The notes under the pieces: model-generated
Database searches by the model: none
What the model saw: the letters and a program-made list of their open reading frames with translations, nothing else
What the model was told of the DNA's origin: nothing
From: Phycisphaera sp.
GTDB lineage: Bacteria; Planctomycetota; Phycisphaerae; Phycisphaerales; UBA1924
DNA length: 64,000 bases
Reading direction: 5' to 3'
Assembly: GCA_025916675.1 (NCBI GenBank)
Contig: CP098402.1
Coordinates: 1,483,205 to 1,547,204, forward strand
Shown here: piece by piece, positions 53,925 to 63,045 of the stretch
Position numbering within the stretch: the stretch's first letter is position 1
Layout of the letters: every line of letters begins with the position of its first letter
Made by a program: the position numbers and the translations under genes

Positions 53925-55430
53925 TCAGCAACCAGCGTCGAACTCGTTCTGGAACGCCAGGAAGTCGAACAGCGTCAGCTCGCCATCACCATCGAAATCG
54001 GCCGCGGGGTCGCCGGATGAGAACAGGTTCTGGAATTCGAGGAAGTCGAAGATGCTGAGCCGCCCATCGCCGTCCAGATCGGCGCGGCAACTCGCAACGG
54101 CGGTGGCCAGGAGCCGGACGATGGCCTCGGGGCGATCTGGATCGTTGCTGACGACACGCAGTTCCGTGTCGATGTCGCCGGCGGAGGTGGGAATTAGGGT
54201 AATGGGCACAAAAGCCGTAGGCGACCCGGCGGGCACGGTGACCACATCTAGCGGAGCATCGAAGGGCGGCGGTGCAACAACCGTGAACCGCAACGGCTGG
54301 ATGCCAGCGGCGCTCCACAGCGAAACGCTCCCGAGGTTGCCAACAGGCAGGTCGAGCACGATCTCCTGGCCAACAGCAACCTCACCAAAGCTGAGCGAGG
54401 CCAGCGTGCCGATTTTGGCGGGCACCAGCAAGTCGAGGAACACCGGCAGGTGGCCGAGCGATCCGCCGGGAGCGTCTCTGAGAGCCTGGGCGATGACAGG
54501 GCCGACCATGTCGTTGCCGCTGGTGGTAAGCGGATCGTCGAACGAGCTGCCGTCGTTACCCCACGAACGGTAGCTGTGGTTGGGATCATCGAACCGCGTT
54601 CGGCTGAACTGGACGGTCACGTCGCCTAAGTACTCGATGCCGTCGCCATCGAAGAGGTCATCGTTGATCAGGATGAGGTCGAACCGGTCGTCCATCTGGT
54701 CAACGGGATCCTGCGTGTGGAGGAAGCGGAAAAGCGAGCTGTTGTTCCACGAGCCCGGGCTCTTGATCGGGTCGAACAAGCGGCCGTTGTTGTCGGTGCG
54801 GCTGTCGACCAGGTCCCCATACGCGTCCTCGCTCGAACTCCGCATGTTGAGGTCGCCCAGCAGCATGATGCAGGTGCCCTCGGGCAGGTCCTCGGCATCG
54901 GCTCGGATGGCTTGGGCCTCAACCTCGCGCCGGTCCCTGTCGCTGCCCGAGGTGCCGGCCTTCATGTGCGTGCTGTACAAGCTCAGCACGGGCGTGTCGT
55001 ATCCTGCGAGAGCCAGGTCGTAGCGCATCGTGTTGCGCGGGGGAAGTGGGGAACTGCCGCCCGCCGACGCGATGACCACCTCACGCACCGATACGCGGGA
55101 CGTGCGATATACCAGCGCGCTATCGGTGGTCGGGCCATCGACGAACTGAGCGAGCGCCCAGTCCTGCCCACCGCGAGCGTCGCTATTGAGGATGCCCGGC
55201 AGACGACTCGCGGCCGCCGCACCGGTCACTTCCTGGACCACTAGCACGTCCGGGCGCAGCGAGCGGCCATCGAACTCGGCGAACAGCGACGTCCTGAACG
55301 CGTCGTTGCGGTCGGCGTCGGAGCCATTGAAGTTGGTTAGGTTCCACGTCGCCACGCGGAGTTGGGCGATGGCGGGCGTTGCCGCCACCAGTAGGATGGC
55401 CATAGCACGCATCAAGCCGGGTCTGATCAT
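53925..55430 (-). CDS. Secreted endonuclease/exonuclease/phosphatase-family protein with dockerin tail
   Basis: A 501-residue exported protein. The EEP fold shows RVATWNLTNF, VVQEVTG, a YSTHMKAG block, LLGDLNMRSS, NHSYRS and HLPVFLDL, covering the metal and phosphate site of DNase I-like enzymes. A beta-sandwich follows (about 330-430), then two EF-hand repeats (ADLDGDGRLSIFDF, ADFDGDGELTLFDF) with Cys before the first and a terminal Gly-Cys. The ATG at 55430 is eight bases after GGAGG. It may be an extracellular nuclease or phosphodiesterase. Confidence 0.9.
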   Translation of the reverse strand: MIRPGLMRAMAILLVAATPAIAQLRVATWNLTNFNGSDADRNDAFRTSLFAEFDGRSLRPDVLVVQEVTGAAAASRLPGILNSDARGGQDWALAQFVDGPTTDSALVYRTSRVSVREVVIASAGGSSPLPPRNTMRYDLALAGYDTPVLSLYSTHMKAGTSGSDRDRREVEAQAIRADAEDLPEGTCIMLLGDLNMRSSSEDAYGDLVDSRTDNNGRLFDPIKSPGSWNNSSLFRFLHTQDPVDQMDDRFDLILINDDLFDGDGIEYLGDVTVQFSRTRFDDPNHSYRSWGNDGSSFDDPLTTSGNDMVGPVIAQALRDAPGGSLGHLPVFLDLLVPAKIGTLASLSFGEVAVGQEIVLDLPVGNLGSVSLWSAAGIQPLRFTVVAPPPFDAPLDVVTVPAGSPTAFVPITLIPTSAGDIDTELRVVSNDPDRPEAIVRLLATAVASCRADLDGDGRLSIFDFLEFQNLFSSGDPAADFDGDGELTLFDFLAFQNEFDAGC

Positions 55431-55557
55431 CGAACGGTCCTCCAAGCGACCATTCTACTATGTATACCGAGCACTTCGGCCGAGCAGCGGCGTAGAACCG
55501 CCATATTGCGCGAAGAAAGTGCGATGCAAGGTCCGAAGACGCTGGCAGGAGAAGATC

Positions 55558-56622
55558 ATGACCATGTCCATCACCCGCCTGGCCCGATGCTCGATCACCA
55601 TGCTGCTCGCGATGCCGGTGGCTGTTTGGGCCCAAGCCGATGCGGCCCCAGCCCAGGAGCCTGCTTGGCATCATGTCGACGCAGCGCGAGCCATGGAGTT
55701 GCTCGCCGAATTGCCCACCGCGCGTGCGGGCCACCGGACACCCGAGGACACCGCCGGCCTGCAACGCACCGAGACGCTGGTGCTCCAAAGGCTCAGAACG
55801 CTGGGGTACGATCCGCAGACCCAGGAGGTCCCGAGGCCCGAACGCATAGCCAATCTGACGCCGGAGGAGGCGCCGACGCCGCGGAACATCTGGGTTGATC
55901 TTCCGGGCGACGGCGACCTCGCTCGCGAGTGGCTGGTGGTCATGGCCCACATCGATGCGGTCGTAGGAAGCCCGGGAGCCGACGACAACGGCACCGGCGT
56001 GGTCGCGTTGCTGGAGATGGCCCGGGCGATCAAGGACAGGCCCCGGCAGCGCAGCGTGCGGCTGCTCTTCACGACACTCGAAGAAGCCGGCCTGCACGGT
56101 GCGAGGAAGCACGCGACCGACAACATCGAGCCGAAGGTCGAATCTGGAGAGATGACCGTGTTCGGCGCGATCTCGCTCGAGATGCTCGGCTACTACAGCG
56201 ACGAGCCGGGGAGCCAGCGGTCGCCATTGCCGCCGATGGAGGGGTTCGAGCAGCCGGACCGCGGGGATTTTCTCGCGATCCTGGGTGTCAAGCGGCACCA
56301 GAGCTTCAGCCGGGGTCTGGCCGCAGCGATGCTCGAGACCGAGCCAGATGCAAGCGTGCTGCCCATCGACATGTTCGTGGTGCCGCCACCCGACCTGATG
56401 CGATCGGATCACGCCGAGTTCCTGATCCGAGGCTGGCCGGGCGTGATGCTGACCGACACGGCCAACTTCCGCAACCCCCACTACCACCAATCCACCGACG
56501 CGGTGGACACGATCGACAAGGAACGCTTTGCTCGCGCGATCTCGCAGGTCATCGGCGCGGTCGATCGTCTTGTGAACCCGCCGGCCGAGGAGCCCGCGCG
56601 CGACGACGCCGCAACACCCTGA
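55558..56622 (+). CDS. Secreted M28-family zinc peptidase
   Basis: A 354-residue exported aminopeptidase-like enzyme. The signal peptide is followed by the M28 metal ligands in VVMAHIDAV (H131, D133), GADDNGTG (bridging D142), TTLEEAG (E175/E176, base and ligand), an Asp in RSDHAEF and the last His in NPHYHQSTD. It removes amino-terminal residues from peptides. AGGAG lies before the ATG; a second ATG two codons later is possible. Confidence 0.9.
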   Translation: MTMSITRLARCSITMLLAMPVAVWAQADAAPAQEPAWHHVDAARAMELLAELPTARAGHRTPEDTAGLQRTETLVLQRLRTLGYDPQTQEVPRPERIANLTPEEAPTPRNIWVDLPGDGDLAREWLVVMAHIDAVVGSPGADDNGTGVVALLEMARAIKDRPRQRSVRLLFTTLEEAGLHGARKHATDNIEPKVESGEMTVFGAISLEMLGYYSDEPGSQRSPLPPMEGFEQPDRGDFLAILGVKRHQSFSRGLAAAMLETEPDASVLPIDMFVVPPPDLMRSDHAEFLIRGWPGVMLTDTANFRNPHYHQSTDAVDTIDKERFARAISQVIGAVDRLVNPPAEEPARDDAATP

Positions 56623-56689
56623 GGCATCGCGGCGTCGAATCTTCTCTCCACCGGAACTCCGTTCTTGGGGCTATTGACCCCGCGAACGG

Positions 56690-56989
56690 TCAGGCGTTGG
56701 GATCAAACTCGCTGAGCAGGGCGTCGACGGTGCCCTCGATGCGAGCTGGCGACTCGTACACGCCCCGGACAATCTCTTCGCGAACTCGGATCACGAGTTC
56801 GGCTCGGATTTCCGAGGTCTCGCGACCGGCCCGCGCCGCCGGCGAGATCTCGATGCGATCGGGCTCGCGGCGAGGTGCCTGGGCGTTGCGACCCGGCTGC
56901 TGGCCCGGATCGCGATCCGGACGGGCGATGGGCCTGGGTTCGATGTCTCGGGCATGGGACCCGGAGCTAACTTGGCCGATGTCTGACAT
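56690..56989 (-). CDS. FlgM-like anti-sigma-28 factor
   Basis: A 99-residue protein. The N-terminal half is Arg/Pro-rich and probably unfolded; the C-terminal half reads IRAELVIRVREEIVRG then YESPARIEGTVDALL, matching the sigma-binding helices of FlgM (VRxxIxxGxYxxxxxxVxxxL). FlgM holds the flagellar sigma factor inactive until the hook is complete. The ATG at 56989 lies nine bases after GGAGG; earlier ATG codons are rejected. Confidence 0.8.
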   Translation of the reverse strand: MSDIGQVSSGSHARDIEPRPIARPDRDPGQQPGRNAQAPRREPDRIEISPAARAGRETSEIRAELVIRVREEIVRGVYESPARIEGTVDALLSEFDPNA

Positions 56990-57294
56990 GTGGCGGGGCC
57001 TCCGAACTGAATCTCTCGAACGCATCAATTGAACAACCCCTCTCTCGTGCGGCGGTTGGCAATACGTATAGCCCAGAATGCCCCGTTGGCACCCCGATCG
57101 TGACGTCTTGCCCTTGCGAGGGTGGCGTTCCATTGCCACCCAACCACCGTTCTCTCTTACCACCGTCCCGTCACCGGAACAGGGTGAATATCGTCCCAGG
57201 TGGCACGACCGCTACAAACTTCACCACCGCGCCAAAGAATCGCTCAAGTAGCCCTCACGGCACACTCAGAGCGGGTCCAACCGAGATAGAGCCC
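56990..57294. other. 305-bp region upstream of flgM, no gene seen
   Basis: It separates the divergent flgM-like and SPOR-like genes. I see no full sigma-28 (TAAA-N15-GCCGATAA) or sigma-54 (TGGCAC-N5-TTGC) promoter, and no hairpin of note. Confidence 0.45.
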
Positions 57295-58215
57295 ATGAAC
57301 GCAGCACTCCTTCACCACGGCCCACGAAAGATTTTTTTTGCCCAAGTCCGAAAACCACTTGGTGTTTGTACGGATGTCGCCGCCAAGCAATGTAAATCTG
57401 GGCAAGCCCGGGTGGCATGGTGCGTCTTCGCGGCTGTCGGGGCGGGGCTCGTTGGCTGCGCCGGTGGCGGTGAGGCGGGTCCGTCCATCGATCCAGGCGA
57501 GGGCCGAGCATTGTTCCCAGGGGGCGGCACCTCCGCTCGTGACGACGGGGCCTGGACGATCGTGCTTGCGGCGTTCCGGGGGGAAGAAGCGGACAAGGCC
57601 GCCCGTCTCGCCCACGATCGCGTGGTCAACGAGGGCGGGCTGCAAGGCGCCAGGGTCGAGCAGCGAGGGAGGGCCATCCTTCTCACGCTGGGCCGGTTCG
57701 GCGGGCCGGACGATCCAGAAGCGGCAGCCGAACTCGAGCGGGTACGAGGAGTCCAGATCCGAGGCTTCACGCCGTTCGAGCGGGCGATCCTGACACCACC
57801 GTTAGCCTCGACCGGGACCAACCCCGAGCATGACCTGCTGAACGTGCATCGGACGTACGGGCCGGGCTATATCTACACGCTGCAGATCGGCAGCTACGGG
57901 CGTGCCGATGGGCGGCCGGCGACCGATGCCGAGCGCATGGAGGCTCGCCGGGCGGCCGAGCGGGCTGTGGCGACATTGCGGAGCGAGGGCGAGCAGGCGT
58001 TCTATTTTCACGGGCCGAACTACAGCAGCGTGACGGTCGGGCTGTTCCGGGCCGAGGAGGTCGACCCGCAGACCGGATTGCGCAGCCCGGCGTTCTACGA
58101 CCTCCAGGCGAAGTTCCCATACAACCTGCTCAATGGTGCCGAGCGCAGGGTGACGCTGCAAGGCGAAGAACCCCAGGCCCAGCGCAGCGTGCTCGTGGGC
58201 ATTCCAAAGCGGTAG
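57295..58215 (+). CDS. Lipoprotein with two SPOR-like segments
   Basis: About 306 residues. A lipobox in AVGAGLVGC anchors it to a membrane. After a Gly/Ser linker there are two repeated alpha/beta segments, WTIVLAAFRGEEADKAARLA...GRAILLTLGRF and YIYTLQIGSYG...YSSVTVGLFR, each reading like a SPOR domain, which binds glycan strands lacking stem peptides. The assignment is by pattern. The start is doubtful: the ATG at 57295 leaves a long leader over AT-richer, poorly coding sequence; a GTG at 57412 would begin right at the signal core. Confidence 0.65.
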   Translation: MNAALLHHGPRKIFFAQVRKPLGVCTDVAAKQCKSGQARVAWCVFAAVGAGLVGCAGGGEAGPSIDPGEGRALFPGGGTSARDDGAWTIVLAAFRGEEADKAARLAHDRVVNEGGLQGARVEQRGRAILLTLGRFGGPDDPEAAAELERVRGVQIRGFTPFERAILTPPLASTGTNPEHDLLNVHRTYGPGYIYTLQIGSYGRADGRPATDAERMEARRAAERAVATLRSEGEQAFYFHGPNYSSVTVGLFRAEEVDPQTGLRSPAFYDLQAKFPYNLLNGAERRVTLQGEEPQAQRSVLVGIPKR

Positions 58216-58224
58216 TCGGAAGGA

Positions 58225-58860
58225 TCAAGCCGAACCAACGAGTTGGATCCACAGCGGTTCGAGCTCGAAGCACCGCCAGACGCCGTCGGGCCCACGCTCC
58301 CAGTGCAAACGCCACCACGAGTAGTGGGTACGGCTGAATCCGTCGACATCGACGCCCACGCGGACGAGGGTCCGTCCCAGGTTCGGGCCATCGATGGTCG
58401 CCTGGCGATCCAGGATCTCCCACTGGCCGACGCGATATCGCGATTGCAATCGGCGTGCGGCCAGATCGATGATTTCGGTTCGACCCTCGACTGGAAGCTG
58501 AACACGTGCGATGGCACCCGCCGTGCGCAGGTAGGCGTCCTCGGTCAAGATCTCACTCATCGCGTCAACCTCGACCTGCGCTGTGGCGCCGATGGCGACC
58601 TCCGTCCGCTCGAGCAGCGTCTCGCGCTCGGTCGTCACCAACATCGATGCCAGGTAGACGCCGGTCGCCACGGCCACGAGCACGCCGGCCACAATGAGGC
58701 CCCTCCGGCGCTGGTTACGGCTGGCAAACGCAACCACGGCGATGATGGCCAGAAGGACGAGCACGGCGATGGGCAGCAAGGGCTGCTCGAAGAGGAAACG
58801 CTCGAGCAGCGGGGGCGGCGGCAGCCGCTCGATGTTGCCAGCCTGGAGTAAGTCGTTCAC
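58225..58860 (-). CDS. Membrane protein with two N-terminal helices, unknown function
   Basis: The family is not recognised. The 211-residue product has a short leader, two transmembrane helices (about 27-45 and 52-70) and a soluble C-terminal domain of alpha/beta type with a YSWWRLHWERGPDGVWRCF segment reminiscent of NTF2-like folds. The GTG at 58860 is six bases after GGAGG. It converges with the SPOR-like lipoprotein gene (9-base gap) and is divergent from the Maf gene. Confidence 0.75.
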   Translation of the reverse strand: MNDLLQAGNIERLPPPPLLERFLFEQPLLPIAVLVLLAIIAVVAFASRNQRRRGLIVAGVLVAVATGVYLASMLVTTERETLLERTEVAIGATAQVEVDAMSEILTEDAYLRTAGAIARVQLPVEGRTEIIDLAARRLQSRYRVGQWEILDRQATIDGPNLGRTLVRVGVDVDGFSRTHYSWWRLHWERGPDGVWRCFELEPLWIQLVGSA

Positions 58861-58981
58861 GGTGGACCTCCCTGAGTATGCGGGCCGGGTCGTTGGTGGT
58901 CTGGATCGCCTCTGGACCGCTCCAGCGTATTCCCTGGAAGTGCCGATGCAGAGCGGTACGACGAGCCCCGGAGCGATGCCG

Positions 58982-61900
58982 ATGTCCCTGCCCGCCGACC
59001 CAAAATTGCTGGACCGCAACCTCCGCTCGCTGGCCAAGGCCTCGCCGCTGGTGGCCAACGCCATCGCAGCGGCACAGCCGAGGGCCGACGCCGCATTCGC
59101 GATGACCGAGGACGGCGTGCCGGCCTGCAGGATCATCGTGGACGGCAAGGAGCGGTCGCTCGGATCGGCCCGGCACCCGCTGCGTGAGGCGGATCGGCTG
59201 GCCGAGCAGGCGGACCCATCGGAAGCGGCCGTCTTCGCCGTCCTCGGGTTCGGGATCGGCTACCACGTCGACGCGATGGCGCACCGCGTGGGCGGGGCGG
59301 GGCTGGTGCTCTGCTTCGAGCCCGACGTCGAGTTGCTGCGATCGGTGCTGGAGCGTGTGGATTGCACGGCATGCTTCGACACCGGCCGCGTGATCGTGCT
59401 GCACGAGGCCGAGAGCAGCGACGCGATCACGGCGAGGCTTCGCGGCCTGGAGGGCGTGCTCGCGCTGGGCGTGCGGTTCATCGCCCACCCGCCCAGTACG
59501 GGACGGCTCGGACCCGCCGCCGAGACGTTCAGCAAGAAGCTGGTTGAGGTGATCTCGGCCGCCAAGACGTCGATCGTGACGACGCTGGTGCAGACCGAGA
59601 AGACCCTCGAGAACACGCTCGCCAATGCGCGGGCCTACGCCACCCATCCGGGTGTGAACGACCTGGCCGGCGTGCTCGAGGGCGTGCCGGCGGTCGTGGT
59701 GAGCGCGGGCCCGAGCCTGGCCGAGAGCATGGACGTGCTGGCCCAGCCGGGCGTGCGCGATCGGGCGTGCATCATCGCGGCGCAGACGGTTCTCAAGCCC
59801 CTGCTCGAACGAGGCATCCGCCCGCACTTCGTGACGGCTCTGGACTACCACGACATCAGCAAGCGGTTTTACGAGGGGCTGACCGCCGAGATGGTCGAAG
59901 GCGTCACGCTGGTAGCCGAGCCCAAGGCGAACCCGGCGATCCTGAAGGCCTGGCCCGGTGCGCTGCGCTTGACCGGCGACGAGGTACTCGACCGCGTGCT
60001 CGGAGATGCATCGCACGCCTTCGTGCGCAGCGGGGCGACGGTGGCCCACCTCTCGTACTTCCTGGCGCGGCACCTCGGGTGCGATCCGGCCATCATGGTC
60101 GGGCAGGATCTGGCCTACACCGATGGCCTCTATTACGGCCCCGGCGCAGCGATCCACAACGTGTGGGCCGCCGAGCTTGGAGCGTTCCGCACGCTTGAGA
60201 TGATGGAGACCGAACGCATCGGGCGTGCACGGCGGATGCTCCGGCAGATACCCGACCAGAACGGCCAGCCCGTGGCCACCGACGAGCAGTTGCACAATTA
60301 CCTGTTGCAATTCGAGCGTGAGTTCGCCGAGGACGAGCGGCGTGGACTCTCGGTGATCGATGCCGGCCGTGGTGCGGCCAAGGCGCACACCGTCGTGATG
60401 CCGCTGGCCGAGGCACTACAAAACTACGGCAAGGCGTTCACCCTGCCCGACACGCCGAACCCATCGACCGGGAACAACACCGTCCGCGAGACGCTCCTGA
60501 GCACCGCCGATCAGACATGCGATCTCGCCGACCTCACACGCAAGGCCGAAGCCCTCGTTCGCGGGCTCGATGCCTTTGGCGATGCCGGGGTGATGAACGA
60601 GACCGTGCGAAAGATCCACGACGTGCGTGACCGGGCCGAGGCGATCCAGCCCGCGTTCTGGCTGACCCAGTTCCTCAACCAGACGGGAGGCCTCCGCCGG
60701 GCCAAGCGTGACCGAGCCATCGCGATCTCTGCCGAAGAAGCCACCGACCGGGAGGTCCAGGCCCAGCGCATCGAACGCGACGCCGAGAACCTGAGCTGGC
60801 TCGCCGATGCAGCAGATCGCATGGCCGGGTTGCTCAAGGACACGGCCGAAGAGCAGTCACCAGCAGTGGTCGAAGTCGCCGCCCCCGATGCATCGAAGAG
60901 GCTACCCGCGATCGTCTGGTTTGATCCAGAGGTTGGAGGGCTCAACCAACGTCGGGACTTGCTCGCACCGATCGCCGATGGCTTTTGCATAGCCGACATC
61001 ACGCTGCGCACGCTGGCTTCCTGCGAGCGCGTGTCCGAGGCCATCCTGATCGCTACGGACATCGAGGCGGCGCAGCGGGTCGCCGCAAAGGCTCCATCGG
61101 GCTTGCGTGTTTCTATTCACTCAGCAACCGATGGGCTCTCGGACCGCCGCCGGGCAATCGGATCGGCCCGGGCGTTCTGCCCCTCGAGCTTCCGAGGCGG
61201 TCTGGCGTCGCTCACCGCACACGACGAGGCGTTCGATCCGGCCGCGACGCTCGCGATTCTCGATGGCCTCGACGCCCCCGGTGTCCTCATCCTCGGGGCG
61301 GACTGGGCTTTGCTGGATGCGGGGCTGACTGATCGCGTCGCCGAGCGGTTGCTGATTGACGCCAAAGCCCGGCACGTCGCCTTCGCGCACGCTCCGGCCG
61401 GCCTGGCGGCGTGCGCGCTCGCGAAACCGGCGGTTGCGGAACTCGCCAACAACCTCGAAGCCGGTCCCATCGCGAGCATCGGTGGTCTGCTGGCGTACAC
61501 GCCGCACATGCCCCGGACCGACCCGATCGCGCGCGAGATCTGCGTCACGGTCGATCCCCAGCTCAGGGACCTGGGTCGACGCGTGATTCCCGACAGTGAT
61601 GATCGGCGCGTGGTACTGTTGCCGGCGATGCATGAGGCTGCAAATAGCACTCTCGTGACAAGCACCCTGGGCGAGTTGTACGCGACCGCACCCCAGCGCC
61701 CAACACACTTGCGTGTGATCCTGGGCGAAGAATCCGATGATGACCTGTGCCAACGCGTGCTCGCGTTCGCGCGCGGCGCGGGCGACGCCGCCATCACGCT
61801 GGATTGCGAGCGGTGTGGCTTTACTCCCTTCGCCAACCACCTGGCCCGCGCATTGCACGAACTCGGGACCGCCTCAGTGCATGCACATACACCGTTGGGC

Positions 61901-62260
61901 TGGGGGCAGGACGAGATCGACCGACTCCTGGCGAGCACGGTGGACATCATCAGCATCGACGTCATCGATCCGGACTTTCTCCCGCCGCTCGAGGCCTTCC
62001 CCGACGCGCCCGGCAGGGGGCTGAGCACGCCGTGGATCGTGCCCCGGCTCCGGCGTACCGAGGCGATGCTGCCAACACTGCTTGAGAAGTACAATACGGC
62101 GCTGATGGGTTTCGGGGCCGCGCTGATCGAGCCAGACACGCCCGATGATTCGCAGAGGCTCGTGCCCCTCCCACTTCCGCAAACCGCGAGGGAGAGGCTC
62201 GACCGTGAGGACAGGCAGACCGAGGCCGCATCGGTCTCGCACGCGGGCAGCCCGGCATGA
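58982..62260 (+). CDS. Maf-type motility-associated glycosyltransferase with large C-terminal extension
   Basis: About 1092 residues. The first ~560 match the Maf/DUF115 family that attaches nonulosonic acids to flagellin: LGFGIGYHVDAMAHR, ENTLANARAYATHPGV, VVVSAGPSLAESMD, IIAAQTVLKPLLERGI, FVTALDYHD and VGQDLAYTDGLYYGP. From about residue 640 a further region follows, with LPAIVWFDPEVGGLNQRRD, ILIATD and ASLTAHDEAF, resembling an SpsF/cytidylyltransferase fold, then a barrel-like part with TLDCERCGFTPF and VDIISIDV. Family members are usually 600-700 residues. Starts at 58982, 58976 or 58946 are possible; 58982 has GGAG at eight bases. Confidence 0.85.
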   Translation: MSLPADPKLLDRNLRSLAKASPLVANAIAAAQPRADAAFAMTEDGVPACRIIVDGKERSLGSARHPLREADRLAEQADPSEAAVFAVLGFGIGYHVDAMAHRVGGAGLVLCFEPDVELLRSVLERVDCTACFDTGRVIVLHEAESSDAITARLRGLEGVLALGVRFIAHPPSTGRLGPAAETFSKKLVEVISAAKTSIVTTLVQTEKTLENTLANARAYATHPGVNDLAGVLEGVPAVVVSAGPSLAESMDVLAQPGVRDRACIIAAQTVLKPLLERGIRPHFVTALDYHDISKRFYEGLTAEMVEGVTLVAEPKANPAILKAWPGALRLTGDEVLDRVLGDASHAFVRSGATVAHLSYFLARHLGCDPAIMVGQDLAYTDGLYYGPGAAIHNVWAAELGAFRTLEMMETERIGRARRMLRQIPDQNGQPVATDEQLHNYLLQFEREFAEDERRGLSVIDAGRGAAKAHTVVMPLAEALQNYGKAFTLPDTPNPSTGNNTVRETLLSTADQTCDLADLTRKAEALVRGLDAFGDAGVMNETVRKIHDVRDRAEAIQPAFWLTQFLNQTGGLRRAKRDRAIAISAEEATDREVQAQRIERDAENLSWLADAADRMAGLLKDTAEEQSPAVVEVAAPDASKRLPAIVWFDPEVGGLNQRRDLLAPIADGFCIADITLRTLASCERVSEAILIATDIEAAQRVAAKAPSGLRVSIHSATDGLSDRRRAIGSARAFCPSSFRGGLASLTAHDEAFDPAATLAILDGLDAPGVLILGADWALLDAGLTDRVAERLLIDAKARHVAFAHAPAGLAACALAKPAVAELANNLEAGPIASIGGLLAYTPHMPRTDPIAREICVTVDPQLRDLGRRVIPDSDDRRVVLLPAMHEAANSTLVTSTLGELYATAPQRPTHLRVILGEESDDDLCQRVLAFARGAGDAAITLDCERCGFTPFANHLARALHELGTASVHAHTPLGWGQDEIDRLLASTVDIISIDVIDPDFLPPLEAFPDAPGRGLSTPWIVPRLRRTEAMLPTLLEKYNTALMGFGAALIEPDTPDDSQRLVPLPLPQTARERLDREDRQTEAASVSHAGSPA

Positions 62261-63006
62261 CTCCCCATCCACAAGCGATCGCCCTGATCCTGGCTCGCGC
62301 TGGCAGCAAGGGCCTGCCCGGGAAGAACCGTGCGCCAGTTTCGGGGAAGCCGTGCGTCGAGTGGACGTTCGAGCACGTGCGAGCTTCGGCTGGCATCGGC
62401 CGGGCCGGCGTGTCGACCGATGATCGAGAGATTGCAACTCTGGCGACGCAATCGGGGTTCGAGCACTGGCCCAGGCCCGGCGAACTTGCGAGCGACACGG
62501 CCACCGTGGACGCCGCCGCACGGGCGGCGCTCGATCAAGCCGACGAGCACGCGATCGTGCCCGATGATGCCGCGATCGTGATGCTGTATGCCAATGTTCC
62601 GGTCCGGCCGCCGGGCTTGATCGACCGAGCGCTGGCCGTGTTTCGCGAGAGCGGTTGCGACAGCGTGCAGAGTTATGCGGCCGTCGGCAAGTACCACCCG
62701 ATGTGGACGGCCCGCGTCGATAGCCAGGGCCGGGTCCGCCCCTGGCAGGGCGATCGGCTGTTTGGCGGGGTGTATCGCAGGCAGGATCTTGAGCCCGCCT
62801 TCGTGCCCGATGGCGGGGTGATCGTTGTCCGGCGGTCGTGCCTGGATGCGGCGAACGCAGAGCCCCAAAACCCACACGCGTTTCTCGGCCGCGACCATCG
62901 TGGCGTGACGACCGAGCCGGGTGACGTCGTTGACATCGACAACGACGTCGATCTGGCTGTTGCCAACGAGATCCTCGGGCGTCAGCGGCGCCCCATACAC
63001 GCGTGA
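62257..63006 (+). CDS. CMP-nonulosonate synthetase-like cytidylyltransferase
   Basis: A 249-residue NTP-transferase of the NeuA/PseF/LegF type. The nucleotide loop is ALILARAGSKGLPGKN (9-24), followed by VSTDDREIA, the PVRPPGLIDRAL block, KYHPMWTARV and a GDVVDIDNDVDLAVANEI end. It activates the nine-carbon acid with CMP. ATGA overlap with the Maf gene shows translational coupling and points to a shared role in flagellin glycosylation. Confidence 0.9.
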   Translation: MTPHPQAIALILARAGSKGLPGKNRAPVSGKPCVEWTFEHVRASAGIGRAGVSTDDREIATLATQSGFEHWPRPGELASDTATVDAAARAALDQADEHAIVPDDAAIVMLYANVPVRPPGLIDRALAVFRESGCDSVQSYAAVGKYHPMWTARVDSQGRVRPWQGDRLFGGVYRRQDLEPAFVPDGGVIVVRRSCLDAANAEPQNPHAFLGRDHRGVTTEPGDVVDIDNDVDLAVANEILGRQRRPIHA

Positions 63007-63045
63007 ATCGCCGTGTGATGGGGCTCGGGCCTACAACAGTGTCCC

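Noticed and set aside
58982-62260. Radical SAM enzyme in the C-terminal part of the Maf protein
   Set aside because: No CxxxCxxC cluster is present; only a CxxC pair remains.
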